Positions 54,505-63,060 of a DNA stretch of 64,000 nt are shown here, piece after piece. The DNA is taken from assembly GCF_900292035.1 (NCBI RefSeq), contig NZ_OMPO01000003.1, forward strand, positions 372,001-436,000, given 5' to 3'. This stretch comes from Blastococcus sp. Marseille-P5729. Its GTDB lineage: Bacteria; Actinomycetota; Actinomycetes; Mycobacteriales; Antricoccaceae. The notes below the pieces were generated by a model. That model searched no databases. It was not told the origin of the DNA and saw only the letters and a list, made by a program, of their open reading frames with translations. The first letter of the stretch is position 1; the number at the start of each line of letters is the position of its first letter. Position numbers and translations under genes: made by a program.

Positions 54505-55172
54505 TACGCACCCAGTGACTGGACGATGCGACCGATGAGGTCATCGAGCAGGGCAGCGCCCTCCTCCGCGCTCGCGCCGGTGGGGTCCCCGAGCACCCCG
54601 TTCTTACTCACTGCGCGTATCCCGGCCTCGCGCATCTTCGGCATGAGCTCGCCGATGGGTGCGGTGTTGCCGGGCTCGGCGAGATCGAGCCGCACCGCCC
54701 CGGGCGCGATATACAGCAGTACGGATGTCTCGGTGCGGCCGGCGTGGGCGTCCGCACCGGGGAAGTGACAGTGCGCGACGAGCAGTTCGCGGCCCTCGTG
54801 GTCGCACACCTCTTGTGCGGCCGCGATCGCGGGTCCGTTGCCACCGTGCCCGTTCACCACGACGACCTTCGCGTAGTCCCTCGACGCGTCCCGGACGAGC
54901 TCGACGAGAACCCGCGCGAGCACCTCAGTGCCGATCGAGAGAGTCCCGGCGAACCCCGAGTGCTCACCGCTCGCGCCGAAGGGGATCGATGGCGCCAGCG
55001 CACTTCGGTCCAGCCGCGCAGCGATCTCGCGGGCGACGTACGACGCGATGATCGTGTCGGTGGCGAGCGGCAGGTGCGCTCCGTGCTGCTCGGTCGAGCC
55101 GAGCGGTACGACGAGGGTGTCCGGCCGGTCTGCGCCCAGGTCGATGCTGGCAGCGGTAGACAGGTCGATCAT
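54501..55172 (-). CDS. mftE: Mycofactocin system creatininase-family peptidase
   Basis: This 223-residue protein has the creatininase metal-binding residues in GSTEQHGAHLPLATD, VNGHGGN and the late D/E-containing C-terminal region. MftE removes the C-terminal Val-Tyr dipeptide of processed MftA to leave AHDP, the mycofactocin core. The ATG at 55172 overlaps the mftF stop (ATGA) and has GGAG upstream; an ATG at 55184 is possible. The stop codon lies inside the CTAG of the transposon boundary, yet the protein ends normally (SLGAY). Confidence 0.9.
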   Translation of the reverse strand: MIDLSTAASIDLGADRPDTLVVPLGSTEQHGAHLPLATDTIIASYVAREIAARLDRSALAPSIPFGASGEHSGFAGTLSIGTEVLARVLVELVRDASRDYAKVVVVNGHGGNGPAIAAAQEVCDHEGRELLVAHCHFPGADAHAGRTETSVLLYIAPGAVRLDLAEPGNTAPIGELMPKMREAGIRAVSKNGVLGDPTGASAEEGAALLDDLIGRIVQSLGAY

Positions 55173-56527
55173 CGTCGGCTCCATCTCAGGCGCGGCAGGA
55201 CCAGCTGCGGATCACGTCTCAGCACCGCTGCGCGCCACACGCCCGATGAATAGGCGGCGTCGTCGAGTAGCTGCCAGATCGCACCGGACGGCGACCTGCG
55301 CTGCACCAGCGCGGAGATTGCAATGGCGATCGCGGCCCGGCGTCGGAATCCCTTGTGCAACAACGAAAGCGCGAGCGCAAGGGGAAGCATCGGCCGCGTT
55401 AGCATGCGGCTCAGCGCTTCGGCAGATCTGAGCTGGGCGCGAGCCTTGACGCTGACGGCGGCTGCAGGGGGAATCGCTGGTAGTCCCCGAGGTGCGACGG
55501 CCAGCCCGACGAGCGCTGCGGCACATGCCGCCATCGGCTGCCCTGCGATCCACAGCAGCCACGGGATCGCCGTCTGTGCTGGAAAGGAGCCATGTCGCAT
55601 GAGACCCGGATGCCGGTCGGCCAACGCGCCCGAGCTGACGCCGTACTCCGCTCGGCGTCCGAGCGCAGCGGCGAGCGAGCGGCGTGCTCGGTGGCTGACG
55701 ACCACGGTCGGCTCGTAATAGACCCCTTGATCGGCGAGCCGCCATACGAGGTCGACATCCTCCCCAACGCGTAGCTGCTCGTCGAAACCGCCTGCATCAA
55801 GGAAATCTTGGCGGCGCACCAGCAAAGCGGCGCTCGGCACATACGACAGGAAACCGGACGGCGAGACATATCTGGGATCGCTGCCCATATCAAGCGCGCA
55901 GACGGCTTGCTCGAACTGAGCCGCGAGCCCGTCTGCGGGCTCGGTCGTGATTCGTGGCGCGATCGCCACCACCTCGTCGGCGTATGCTCCGAGCGCGGCT
56001 ATCCATCCGGCGCAGGCAACGAGATCCGCGTCAGCGAATGCGACCCACGGGGTAGTTGCCGCCCGGGCGCCCGCGTTACGTGCGGCAGCGGGACCGAGCG
56101 GCTCGTCGTGCCGGATCACCGTCAACGGTGCGTCGTGAGCCAGCTGTCCGGCGAGGGGCACCGGTGATCCGTCGTCCACCACGATCGCGGGCCTGCGTGG
56201 GGCGGAGTCGAGCACGCGTTGGACGTCGTCCGCCGCGGCGTGAGCCGGGATCACCAACGTCGCTTCGATCGAGCCCAGCTCACGGGTCGGTCGAGTCACC
56301 AGGTTCCCGCGCGCGAGCCGCTTCATCAGCGTCCGCTCGGCCGGGCCAAGCTCTGTACCGCGCGGCCCGGCGATGAGCGAGCGCACGAAGGCCGCGCCCC
56401 GGTCGGTGAGCCGAACCGCGCGGAACGGGTCGCCGCCGACGAGGGTGCGCGCGCCCGCCCAGCGCGTGTGGCGAGCCAGCTGCCAATGATCCCGGCGCGG
56501 CCGTAGGGCGGACCGTCGGCTCATCAC
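55169..56527 (-). CDS. mftF: Mycofactocin system glycosyltransferase
   Basis: This 452-residue family 2 glycosyltransferase has a nucleotide-sugar fold with IVVDDGSP, an AFADADLV D-x-D motif, SALLVRRQDFLDAGGFDE and GEDVDLVWRL. Hydrophobic helices toward the C-terminus anchor it to the membrane. MftF attaches a beta-1,4-glucan chain to the mycofactocin core. It overlaps the preceding membrane protein gene and mftE by 4 bases each. Confidence 0.88.
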   Translation of the reverse strand: MMSRRSALRPRRDHWQLARHTRWAGARTLVGGDPFRAVRLTDRGAAFVRSLIAGPRGTELGPAERTLMKRLARGNLVTRPTRELGSIEATLVIPAHAAADDVQRVLDSAPRRPAIVVDDGSPVPLAGQLAHDAPLTVIRHDEPLGPAAARNAGARAATTPWVAFADADLVACAGWIAALGAYADEVVAIAPRITTEPADGLAAQFEQAVCALDMGSDPRYVSPSGFLSYVPSAALLVRRQDFLDAGGFDEQLRVGEDVDLVWRLADQGVYYEPTVVVSHRARRSLAAALGRRAEYGVSSGALADRHPGLMRHGSFPAQTAIPWLLWIAGQPMAACAAALVGLAVAPRGLPAIPPAAAVSVKARAQLRSAEALSRMLTRPMLPLALALSLLHKGFRRRAAIAIAISALVQRRSPSGAIWQLLDDAAYSSGVWRAAVLRRDPQLVLPRLRWSRR

Positions 56528-57468
56528 GCGGACTCGATGCCCGACTCGGAATCGAGCGGGTCCATACGATCGGCCAGGCGCTCCACCCGATCGAGCTGCT
56601 CGTCGAGTGATGAGGCGGTCTCGGACGTGACGACGACATCCGCATTCAGCTCGACGTATTCCTTCGTCAACCGTTGGTAGAGATGCATGAACCGGCGGTC
56701 AGCCGCGGTCCGGCGCCGTTCCGGCGTCGACATGATCTGCCCGGCTCGCACGTCCGCGGCGAGCAGTCGAACTCCGACGGAGGCGAGGAGGTTGCCACGC
56801 CGGGCGACCTTGCCCGAGAGCGTGATGTCCTCATCGATCGAGTCGGCGATCTGGTCGCCCAGTCTGCGCCCGCGGGCATAGAGCAGGAGTGAGCCGAGAA
56901 CCGCCGTACTGCCGGCGATCCCAGCCACGATGTAGCGGCCGAGCGGGGGAGTGATCGCTCGTGCCTCCTGCGGCGCCAGGCCGGCGGCGACGAGGCGGTC
57001 GAAGGTGCTGGCCAGCACGCGGGCCGACTGGATCGGATCGTCGACGACCATCTTGATCCCGTACTGCATCACCATCTCGGAGGCGTACGCCTTGCCGAAG
57101 GCCTCGTCGGGGTCATCGGCCCCGGGCAGGAAGGAGCAGCCGTACATGTTGAGGTCCTCGTCGAGCACCGCGACGAAGGAGCCGGCAGCCACCGAATCCA
57201 CGTCGTCGCAGATGTCCCGGCCGCGTCCGTCCATCTGCCCGTCGAGATAGATCGCCACGAGATGCCGGTTCCCGATGATCCGCTCCGCCTCGGCCTCGTC
57301 GATGTTGACGCCCGGTTCGACGTACACGTTGCTGACCCGCACGTCCTTGGCGATCTCACCATCGAACAGCCCAGATCCCCACAGCATCGCGATAGTGAGC
57401 AGCAGGCACGTGAGCATCAGCCCGAGCTCGGAGGCGTTGATGCGCTCACTGCGCCACCGGCGGGGCAC
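56524..57468 (-). CDS. Unrecognised two-TM membrane protein of the mycofactocin operon (protein Z)
   Basis: I do not recognise this 314-residue protein. Transmembrane helix 1 spans about residues 14-34 and helix 2 about 178-197. The outer domain (35-177) is acidic, contains two cysteines (C87 and C111) that could form a disulfide, and includes alternating strands (HLVAIYLDG, GSFVAVLDEDLNMYG). The cytoplasmic tail (200-314) is helical and charged. The GTG start at 57468 has AAGGAGG upstream and lies 52 bases inside the preceding gene. It shares the TM-outer domain-TM-helical tail layout with its neighbour Y. Confidence 0.7.
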   Translation of the reverse strand: MPRRWRSERINASELGLMLTCLLLTIAMLWGSGLFDGEIAKDVRVSNVYVEPGVNIDEAEAERIIGNRHLVAIYLDGQMDGRGRDICDDVDSVAAGSFVAVLDEDLNMYGCSFLPGADDPDEAFGKAYASEMVMQYGIKMVVDDPIQSARVLASTFDRLVAAGLAPQEARAITPPLGRYIVAGIAGSTAVLGSLLLYARGRRLGDQIADSIDEDITLSGKVARRGNLLASVGVRLLAADVRAGQIMSTPERRRTAADRRFMHLYQRLTKEYVELNADVVVTSETASSLDEQLDRVERLADRMDPLDSESGIESA

Positions 57469-58811
57469 GATTCCCCTCCTTCGAGGGAGATTGCCGGTCG
57501 GTAGCCGGGCCGGTGGGTGATCTCGGCGACCTCGTCGAGGTCGGACTCGGCTCGTTCCAGCAGCGCCTCGACGTCCTCACTGGTGGTAGACGGTTCTTCG
57601 AGAGAGTCGCGGGCCTCCACCAGCGCCCGGCTCGCACGGACGAACGCCGGCCGGGCGTCCTCGGTCACCAGCGCGTTGACCTCCACCGCGAGATCGCTCA
57701 GCCCGGCGAACCGCCTCGCCAGCGGCCGCGGCATGGCGGGTGCGGATCTCGGCGTGGAAGAGGTACGCGGAGCCAGCGCGAGGGCGAGCATCACGGCCGC
57801 GAGCCCCGCGCAGATCCACGGCAGTATCGGCAGGGTGATGTTCAGCGGGTCCGGCGCGACGTAGGGCATCTCGCGGTCGAACATGCCACTCGCCCGAAAC
57901 TGCTCGACCCGGTCGAGACTCACGCGAAGCACCGTCTCCTGGCTGTAGGCGTACTTGGACAGCCGCTCTTCGAACTGCCCGTAGAACGAGGCCGCGATCG
58001 CCGGCTCGATGGCCTCGATCTCCTCGCTGCGGTAGTCGATCCAAAGGCCTGTCATGCTGACGACCGGCCGGCCGGGAAAGGCGTCGGCGACGACGGCAGA
58101 GTAGTCGACCGCCGCCTCGCCTGGCGCGGGGGACGGCGCCACGACGTACAACGGTTCCTGCGTGAAAGCGTTCGTGTCTGGCCGCTCGAACGGCTCGACT
58201 CCCCCGAGGAAGGCGATCCCGTCGTCCTGCAGGTCGGCGACGACGGCCGCGGCCTCCTCAGGGGAGGGCTCCCGGGTGACCATCGGCCGCAACCCGTCAG
58301 GATCCGGCTCATCGGCGGCGTGGGCCAGCAGCGCGATGACCGACGACGTCACGTCCCGCGCGCCCATCGAGGCGCGGACCTCCTCGAAGCTCGCAGCGCT
58401 CGTGGCGTAGCCGTCGTAGGTGACATGCGTGCCCGCGACCACCACCACGTCGCTCGGCGCGTCGATCGTCAGCTGGTCATCGGGGTGAACGGCCGGCAGC
58501 ACCAGGACCTGACTGGCGCCAGCCTTGTCCATCCACTCGCTTACCAGCGGCTCGTCCATGACTGCGTAGCCACCCGGGAGTACGACAAAGCGCTGGTCTC
58601 CATACTCCGCGGCGATCTGCTCATAGGTGGGCATCTCCGGTCGTGGATCTGCCGCCGCGGCGCGGTCGTCGGAGACCTGCGTCGCGTAGGTGACGTCTGG
58701 CTGCTGCTGCTGGTTCGTGACGAAGATCAGCGCGGTCAGCACGAACAACGTCATGGCAACCCATTCCAGGATCTTGCGGCGGCGATCTGGGATGTCGAGG
58801 TGCCGACTCAT
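57417..58811 (-). CDS. Unrecognised two-TM membrane protein of the mycofactocin operon (protein Y)
   Basis: I do not recognise this 464-residue protein. A transmembrane helix at about 16-35 is followed by a large outer domain (36-325) of mixed strands and helices (RFVVLPGGYAVMD, QVLVLPAVHPDD, DVVVVAGTHVTYDG). A second helix (about 326-348) leads to a helical, acidic cytoplasmic tail (ALVEARDSLEEP...VEALLERAESDLDEVAEI). The outer part loosely recalls TPM-like domains, which is weak inference. The ATG at 58811 overlaps the upstream stop (ATGA). An earlier in-frame start is unlikely. Confidence 0.7.
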   Translation of the reverse strand: MSRHLDIPDRRRKILEWVAMTLFVLTALIFVTNQQQQPDVTYATQVSDDRAAAADPRPEMPTYEQIAAEYGDQRFVVLPGGYAVMDEPLVSEWMDKAGASQVLVLPAVHPDDQLTIDAPSDVVVVAGTHVTYDGYATSAASFEEVRASMGARDVTSSVIALLAHAADEPDPDGLRPMVTREPSPEEAAAVVADLQDDGIAFLGGVEPFERPDTNAFTQEPLYVVAPSPAPGEAAVDYSAVVADAFPGRPVVSMTGLWIDYRSEEIEAIEPAIAASFYGQFEERLSKYAYSQETVLRVSLDRVEQFRASGMFDREMPYVAPDPLNITLPILPWICAGLAAVMLALALAPRTSSTPRSAPAMPRPLARRFAGLSDLAVEVNALVTEDARPAFVRASRALVEARDSLEEPSTTSEDVEALLERAESDLDEVAEITHRPGYRPAISLEGGESCPAGGAVSASTPPSSG

Positions 58812-59131
58812 GTGCCCGGACCGGACTCTGGTGACGCCGCTCGCCATCGCGTCTCGGCGCGTTCGGCGAGCTCTCGCGCGTGGACCGCGACCGCCGGGTC
58901 GGTGAGCGCCGACAGGAGAGCGGTGGCGTCATCGAGATCGCGTTGCGCGTCACGGACCTCACGCGGGCAGCCGTCGCGGGCCGCCTCCGCGAGACTCAAT
59001 GCCCGCCGCGCCCGCGCGGTCTCGGCCTCGAGACGGCCGCGACGCTCGCGTGCCCTGCCTCGTGTCGCGGCGATGACGCCTGCGATGAGCAGTCCGCTAG
59101 CCCCGGCCGCCCATAGGATCCAGTCCGGCAT
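58808..59131 (-). CDS. Unrecognised small membrane coiled-coil protein of the mycofactocin operon (protein X)
   Basis: This 107-residue protein has one N-terminal transmembrane helix (about residues 3-22) and an Arg/Glu/Ala-rich, coiled-coil-like remainder (30-100). No known domain. It starts 4 bases after the mftR stop and overlaps protein Y, so it is the second gene of the coupled mftR operon. Confidence 0.65.
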   Translation of the reverse strand: MPDWILWAAGASGLLIAGVIAATRGRARERRGRLEAETARARRALSLAEAARDGCPREVRDAQRDLDDATALLSALTDPAVAVHARELAERAETRWRAASPESGPGT

Positions 59132-59135
59132 GCGC

Positions 59136-59783
59136 TCAGTCCTCGCCCTCGCGCGTCGACCGGTCGTGATCGCCCGATCCAGGATCGATCGACTCTCCGA
59201 GGACGCCCAGGGCCTGCTCGAGCAGGTCGAGCAGGTCCGAGCCGGGATCGGCCAGCCACTGCTCGTACGAGGCGAGCGACGCGCCCAGCGCGATGTGCCC
59301 CACGACCGCGGGGGCGAAGTCCGCTGACGAGCAGCCGATGCGGTCGGCAGCCAGCGTTGCGACCACCGAACGCCACTTCGCGTACCGCAGGGTCGCGTGC
59401 GCCTGCAAGGTCGGGTTGCCCATGATGAGACCCATGCGCACCCGGTGACTGGCCATGACCTCGGGCGCGAAGCTGTTGAAATGGATGACGCCGGCGCGGA
59501 TCGCCTCCAGCAGCGGAAGGTCGGCGGTCGCGCTGCGCAGCCAGTCCTGCCACTCGTCCAGGTGCGCATCGAACAGCCCCCAGACGATGTCGTTCTTCGA
59601 GGGGAAGTAACGAAAGATCGTGCGGCGTCCCACCCCGATCTCGGCGGCGATGTCATCGACGGAGACGGCATCAAACCCCCGTTCGGCGAACAGTCGCAGC
59701 CCCGCCTCCTCGATCTCGGCATGACTCGTAGACGGACGCCGCCCGGGGCGGCCGAACCTGCTCGAATCCACCGGGATCGACAA
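59136..59783 (-). CDS. mftR: Mycofactocin system TetR-family regulator
   Basis: This 215-residue protein has an N-terminal TetR helix-turn-helix (FDAVSVDDIAAEIGVGRRTIFRYFPSKNDIVWGLF) and a C-terminal ligand domain of the MftR type. It is divergent from mftA, the usual MftR position. In characterised systems MftR represses the mft genes and is released by acyl-CoA. The TTG at 59783 is preferred because AAAGGAAG lies 4-5 bases upstream; an upstream in-frame TTG at 59804 lacks a site. Confidence 0.9.
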   Translation of the reverse strand: MSIPVDSSRFGRPGRRPSTSHAEIEEAGLRLFAERGFDAVSVDDIAAEIGVGRRTIFRYFPSKNDIVWGLFDAHLDEWQDWLRSATADLPLLEAIRAGVIHFNSFAPEVMASHRVRMGLIMGNPTLQAHATLRYAKWRSVVATLAADRIGCSSADFAPAVVGHIALGASLASYEQWLADPGSDLLDLLEQALGVLGESIDPGSGDHDRSTREGED

Positions 59784-59811
59784 GACGCTTCCTTTCGACA
59801 CCAAGTGCCAG

Positions 59812-59838
59812 TATGGTGCAGGTCATAGCCGCGCACCA
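59812..59838. promoter_or_regulatory. mftA promoter and candidate MftR operator
   Basis: TATGGT (59812-59817) suits a -10 box for mftA. It is overlapped by an inverted repeat TGGTGC (59814-59819)/GCACCA (59833-59838) with a 13-base spacer. On the other strand CATACT (59811-59816) could serve mftR. A repressor here would control both directions. Confidence 0.5.
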
Positions 59839-59875
59839 GCCCGGCCATCGCTGTCTCCCCGGAAAAGAGGATGCC

Positions 59876-60007
59876 ATGACCGCACAGACCGCTCCGCTGA
59901 CCGACCAGGACACCGCCGTCGTCGACGAGAACACTACCCCCGAGCTCGTCGAGGAGGACACCCTCGTCGAGGAGGTCTCGATCGACGGCATGTGCGGCGT
60001 CTACTAG
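59876..60007 (+). CDS. mftA: Mycofactocin precursor peptide
   Basis: This 43-residue peptide ends in IDGMCGVY, the conserved MftA core whose last Val-Tyr is cross-linked and matured into the redox cofactor mycofactocin. The acidic leader (TTPELVEEDTLVEEVSIDG) is the MftB recognition part. The ATG at 59876 has an AAGAGG site upstream (AAGAGG around 59865-59870). It is transcribed with mftB, mftC and mftD. Confidence 0.97.
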   Translation: MTAQTAPLTDQDTAVVDENTTPELVEEDTLVEEVSIDGMCGVY

Positions 60008-60009
60008 GC

Positions 60010-60306
60010 GTGCTTGACTCCCGTGCCGCATGGGCACTGCATCCCGCGGTGTCTGTGCGGCCAGAGCCGTTCGGCGCGTTGCTGTACCACTTCGGCAACC
60101 GCAAGCTCTCCTTCCTCAAGGACCGCACCCTGCTCGAGCTTGTGCGGGCCCTCGACGAGCACCCCTCCCTCGACGCCGCGCTTGACGCCTGCGGCGTCCC
60201 CGAGACACAGCACTCTCGCTACCTGAAGGCAATCCAAACCCTCGTCGCCAGTGAGATCGTCGTACGCCGCGACGCCGTCACGGCCGACGCCAAGGAGACC
60301 GCATGA
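60010..60306 (+). CDS. mftB: Mycofactocin precursor recognition chaperone
   Basis: This 98-residue PqqD/RRE-like protein (LHPAVSVRPEPFGALLYHFGNRKLSFLKDR...) binds the MftA leader and delivers it to MftC. The GTG start lies 2 bases after the mftA stop, and its own stop overlaps mftC by 4 bases. Confidence 0.93.
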   Translation: MLDSRAAWALHPAVSVRPEPFGALLYHFGNRKLSFLKDRTLLELVRALDEHPSLDAALDACGVPETQHSRYLKAIQTLVASEIVVRRDAVTADAKETA

Positions 60307-61487
60307 GCCTCGTGAAGCAGTTCGAGCTCGGCCTCGACGCCCCCATCTGCCTGACGTGGGAGCTTACCTACGCCTGCAACCTCGCCTGCGTGCACTGCCT
60401 GTCCAGCTCGGGCAGGCGCGACCCCAACGAGTTGAGCACCGATGAGGCGAAGGCCGTCATCGACGAGCTGCAACGCATGCAGGTCTTCTACGTGAACATC
60501 GGCGGCGGCGAGCCCACGATCCGCAATGACTTCTGGGAGCTGGTCGACTATGCGACCAGCCACCAGGTCGGCGTGAAGTTCTCGACCAACGGCTACCGCA
60601 TCACCCCTGAGGTCGCGCAGAAGCTCGCGGCGTCCGACTACGTCGATGTCCAGATCTCCCTCGACGGCGCCGACTCCGGCATCAATGACGACGTCCGCGG
60701 CGCGGGCTCCTTCGACACCGCCATCCGGGCGATGGAGAACCTCAAGGCCGCCGGCTTCAAGGGCTTCAAGCTGTCTGTCGTCTGCACCCGGCACAACATC
60801 CCACAGCTCGATGAGTTCAAGGCGATCGCCGACAAGTACGACGCCCAGCTGCGGCTGACCCGGTTACGTCCCAGCGGCCGCGGTGCCGACACCTGGGACC
60901 AGTTGCACCCGCTGCCGCACCAGCAGCGCGAGCTCTACGACTGGCTGATGGCGCGCGGTGACGACGTCCTCACCGGCGACTCGTTCTTCCACCTCGCCGC
61001 GTACGGCGAGTCGCTACCGGGCCTGAACCTGTGCGGCGCGGGCCGCGTGGTCTGCCTGATCGACCCCGTGGGCGATGTCTACGCTTGCCCGTTCGCCATC
61101 CATGAGAACTTCCTCGCCGGCAACGTCCGCGACGAAGGCGGCTTCCAACGCGTCTGGCGCAGCTCGGAGCTGTTCCGCGAGCTGCGCGAGCCGCAGACCG
61201 GCGGTGCCTGCGCGTCCTGCGAGTTCTTCGACTCGTGCCGCGGAGGGTGCATGGCTGCGAAGTTCTTCACCGGCCTGCCCCTCGACGGCCCCGACCCGGA
61301 GTGCGTGCAGGGCTACGGAGCGAACCTGCTCGAGCAGCGGGAGGGCGTCGTCCTGCCCAAGCCAAGCGTCGACCACTCCAAGAACAGCAAGCGGGGACCG
61401 GTCCCCGTCACCATCGGACGGCGCCCACCCGTCAGCGCGTGCGCCGAGGATCCCCTGGCCGGGTTCCAGGCGCCGGCCGGCGTCTAG
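60303..61487 (+). CDS. mftC: Mycofactocin radical SAM maturase
   Basis: This 394-residue radical SAM enzyme has C-x3-C-x2-C in TYACNLACVHC, a GGGEPT SAM-binding strand, and a C-terminal SPASM region with clustered cysteines (C-G-A-G...C-L-I, Y-A-C-P-F, and CASCEFFDSCRGGC). It decarboxylates and cross-links the C-terminal Val-Tyr of MftA. ATGA overlap with mftB. Confidence 0.97.
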   Translation: MSLVKQFELGLDAPICLTWELTYACNLACVHCLSSSGRRDPNELSTDEAKAVIDELQRMQVFYVNIGGGEPTIRNDFWELVDYATSHQVGVKFSTNGYRITPEVAQKLAASDYVDVQISLDGADSGINDDVRGAGSFDTAIRAMENLKAAGFKGFKLSVVCTRHNIPQLDEFKAIADKYDAQLRLTRLRPSGRGADTWDQLHPLPHQQRELYDWLMARGDDVLTGDSFFHLAAYGESLPGLNLCGAGRVVCLIDPVGDVYACPFAIHENFLAGNVRDEGGFQRVWRSSELFRELREPQTGGACASCEFFDSCRGGCMAAKFFTGLPLDGPDPECVQGYGANLLEQREGVVLPKPSVDHSKNSKRGPVPVTIGRRPPVSACAEDPLAGFQAPAGV

Positions 61488-61517
61488 GTCGCTACCCAGA
61501 CAGAAAGCAGGATCAGC

Positions 61518-62747
61518 ATGCCCAAGATCAAGAACCCGTGGGCCCAGAATCCCTGGTTCGAGTCCGTCGCCGAAGCCCAGCGACGCGCCAAGAAGCGGCT
61601 GCCGAAGTCCGTCTACAAGGCGCTGCTCGCGGGGAGCGAGCGCGGCGTGACCTATCACGACAACATGGACGCCTTCGCCGAGCTCGGCTTCGCGCCGCAC
61701 GTTGCCGGACTGTCCAACACCCGCGATCAGGCCACTTCGATCATGGGGCAGGACATCTCCCTTCCGGTGCTGATCTCGCCGACCGGCGTGCAGGCCGTGC
61801 ACCCCGAGGGGGAGGTCGCCGTCGCGCGTGCCGCCGCCGCGCGGGGCACCGCGATGGGACTGAGCTCGTTCGCGAGCAAGCCGGTCGAGGAGGTGTGCGC
61901 GGTCAACGACAAGGTCTTCTTCCAGGTCTACTGGCAAGGCGGCAGGGAGTCGATGAGCCGTCGTATGGATCGTGCCCGGGCTGCCGGCGCCAAAGGCCTG
62001 ATCCTCACGCTGGACTGGACGTTTGGTTTCGGGCGGGACTGGGGCAGCCCGGCGATCCCCGAGAAGATGACCGTCGGCGAGATCATCAAGCATCTCCCTG
62101 AGGGCGTCGTGCGGCCCGCCTGGGGCATCCAATGGCTCAAGAGCGGCGCGATTCCGGACCTGACCACGCCGAACCTCACCGAACCCGGCCAGGACGCCCC
62201 CACCTTCTTCGGCGCCTACGGCGAATGGATGCAGACCCCGCCGCCAACCTGGGATGACATCGCCTGGGTCGCGAAGGAGTGGGGTGGCCCCACGATGCTC
62301 AAGGGGATCTGCCGAGTGGACGATGCCAAGCGCGCGGTGGACGCCGGCATGACGGCGATCTCGGTCTCCAACCACGGCGGCAACAACCTGGACACCACTC
62401 CTGCGACCATCCGGATGCTGCCGGCGGTCGCCAAGGCGGTGGGCAACGATGTCGAGGTACTGCTGGACGGCGGTATCCGGCGCGGCGGCGATGTGCTGAA
62501 GGCCATCGCGCTCGGCGCGAAGGCCGTGATGATCGGCCGCGCCTACCTGTGGGGCCTCGGAGCAAACGGTCAAGCGGGAGTCGAGAATGTCCTCGATATC
62601 CTGCGCAGCGGCATCGACGCGGCGCTGCTCGGGCTCGGCAAGGAGTCGATCCACCAGCTCACTGCGGACGACATCGTGATTCCCGCCGACTTCCAGCGGT
62701 CGTACGGCGATCGCCACGAGATCGCCACGCAGCACCGGGACGCCTGA
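61518..62747 (+). CDS. mftD: Mycofactocin system FMN-dependent oxidoreductase
   Basis: This 409-residue protein of the lactate/glycolate oxidase TIM-barrel family has LPVLISPTG, SVSNHGGNNLDTTPATIRMLP with the catalytic histidine, and LLDGGIRRGGDVLKAIALGAKAVMIGR for the FMN phosphate. MftD oxidatively deaminates the AHDP intermediate to give the redox-active pre-mycofactocin. AAAGCAGGA precedes the ATG. Confidence 0.96.
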   Translation: MPKIKNPWAQNPWFESVAEAQRRAKKRLPKSVYKALLAGSERGVTYHDNMDAFAELGFAPHVAGLSNTRDQATSIMGQDISLPVLISPTGVQAVHPEGEVAVARAAAARGTAMGLSSFASKPVEEVCAVNDKVFFQVYWQGGRESMSRRMDRARAAGAKGLILTLDWTFGFGRDWGSPAIPEKMTVGEIIKHLPEGVVRPAWGIQWLKSGAIPDLTTPNLTEPGQDAPTFFGAYGEWMQTPPPTWDDIAWVAKEWGGPTMLKGICRVDDAKRAVDAGMTAISVSNHGGNNLDTTPATIRMLPAVAKAVGNDVEVLLDGGIRRGGDVLKAIALGAKAVMIGRAYLWGLGANGQAGVENVLDILRSGIDAALLGLGKESIHQLTADDIVIPADFQRSYGDRHEIATQHRDA

Positions 62748-62748
62748 T

Positions 62749-62770
62749 CTGACCTGCGGCGGCGGGTCAG
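62749..62770. terminator. Hairpin between mftD and the convergent small membrane gene
   Basis: CTGACC (62749-62754) pairs with GGTCAG (62765-62770) across a 10-base GC-rich loop, right after the mftD stop and overlapping the stop of the opposing gene. Confidence 0.4.
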
Positions 62771-63060
62771 TGCGGCGCGAGGAACAACCCCGTGGCGGCG
62801 ACGCCGATGATCAGCAGCACGGTCGCCAGACCCACCACTGCCCATTGCCCGGTCACCGCGGCGACCACTAGTCCCGCGGCGTAGGCGAGCAACGGTCCGG
62901 TGATCGACAGCGCCACACCGAGCCGTGCCCGACGCAGTGCCTCGGGGCTGGCGCAGCGCTTCGGAAGGGTCCGGGCCTCTCGGCCGAACAGATGCGCGGC
63001 GAGCGCGACGGCGGTCACCAGCAGCCACGCGCCGATCGTCGTCCAGACCTGCCAGCTCAT
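62767..63060 (-). CDS. Small three-TM membrane protein of unknown function
   Basis: This 97-residue protein has about three transmembrane helices separated by a basic loop (GREARTLPKRCASPEALRRAR). No domain is recognised. Its ATG at 63060 overlaps the stop of the HAD phosphatase gene (ATGA), so they are co-translated. Confidence 0.6.
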   Translation of the reverse strand: MSWQVWTTIGAWLLVTAVALAAHLFGREARTLPKRCASPEALRRARLGVALSITGPLLAYAAGLVVAAVTGQWAVVGLATVLLIIGVAATGLFLAPH

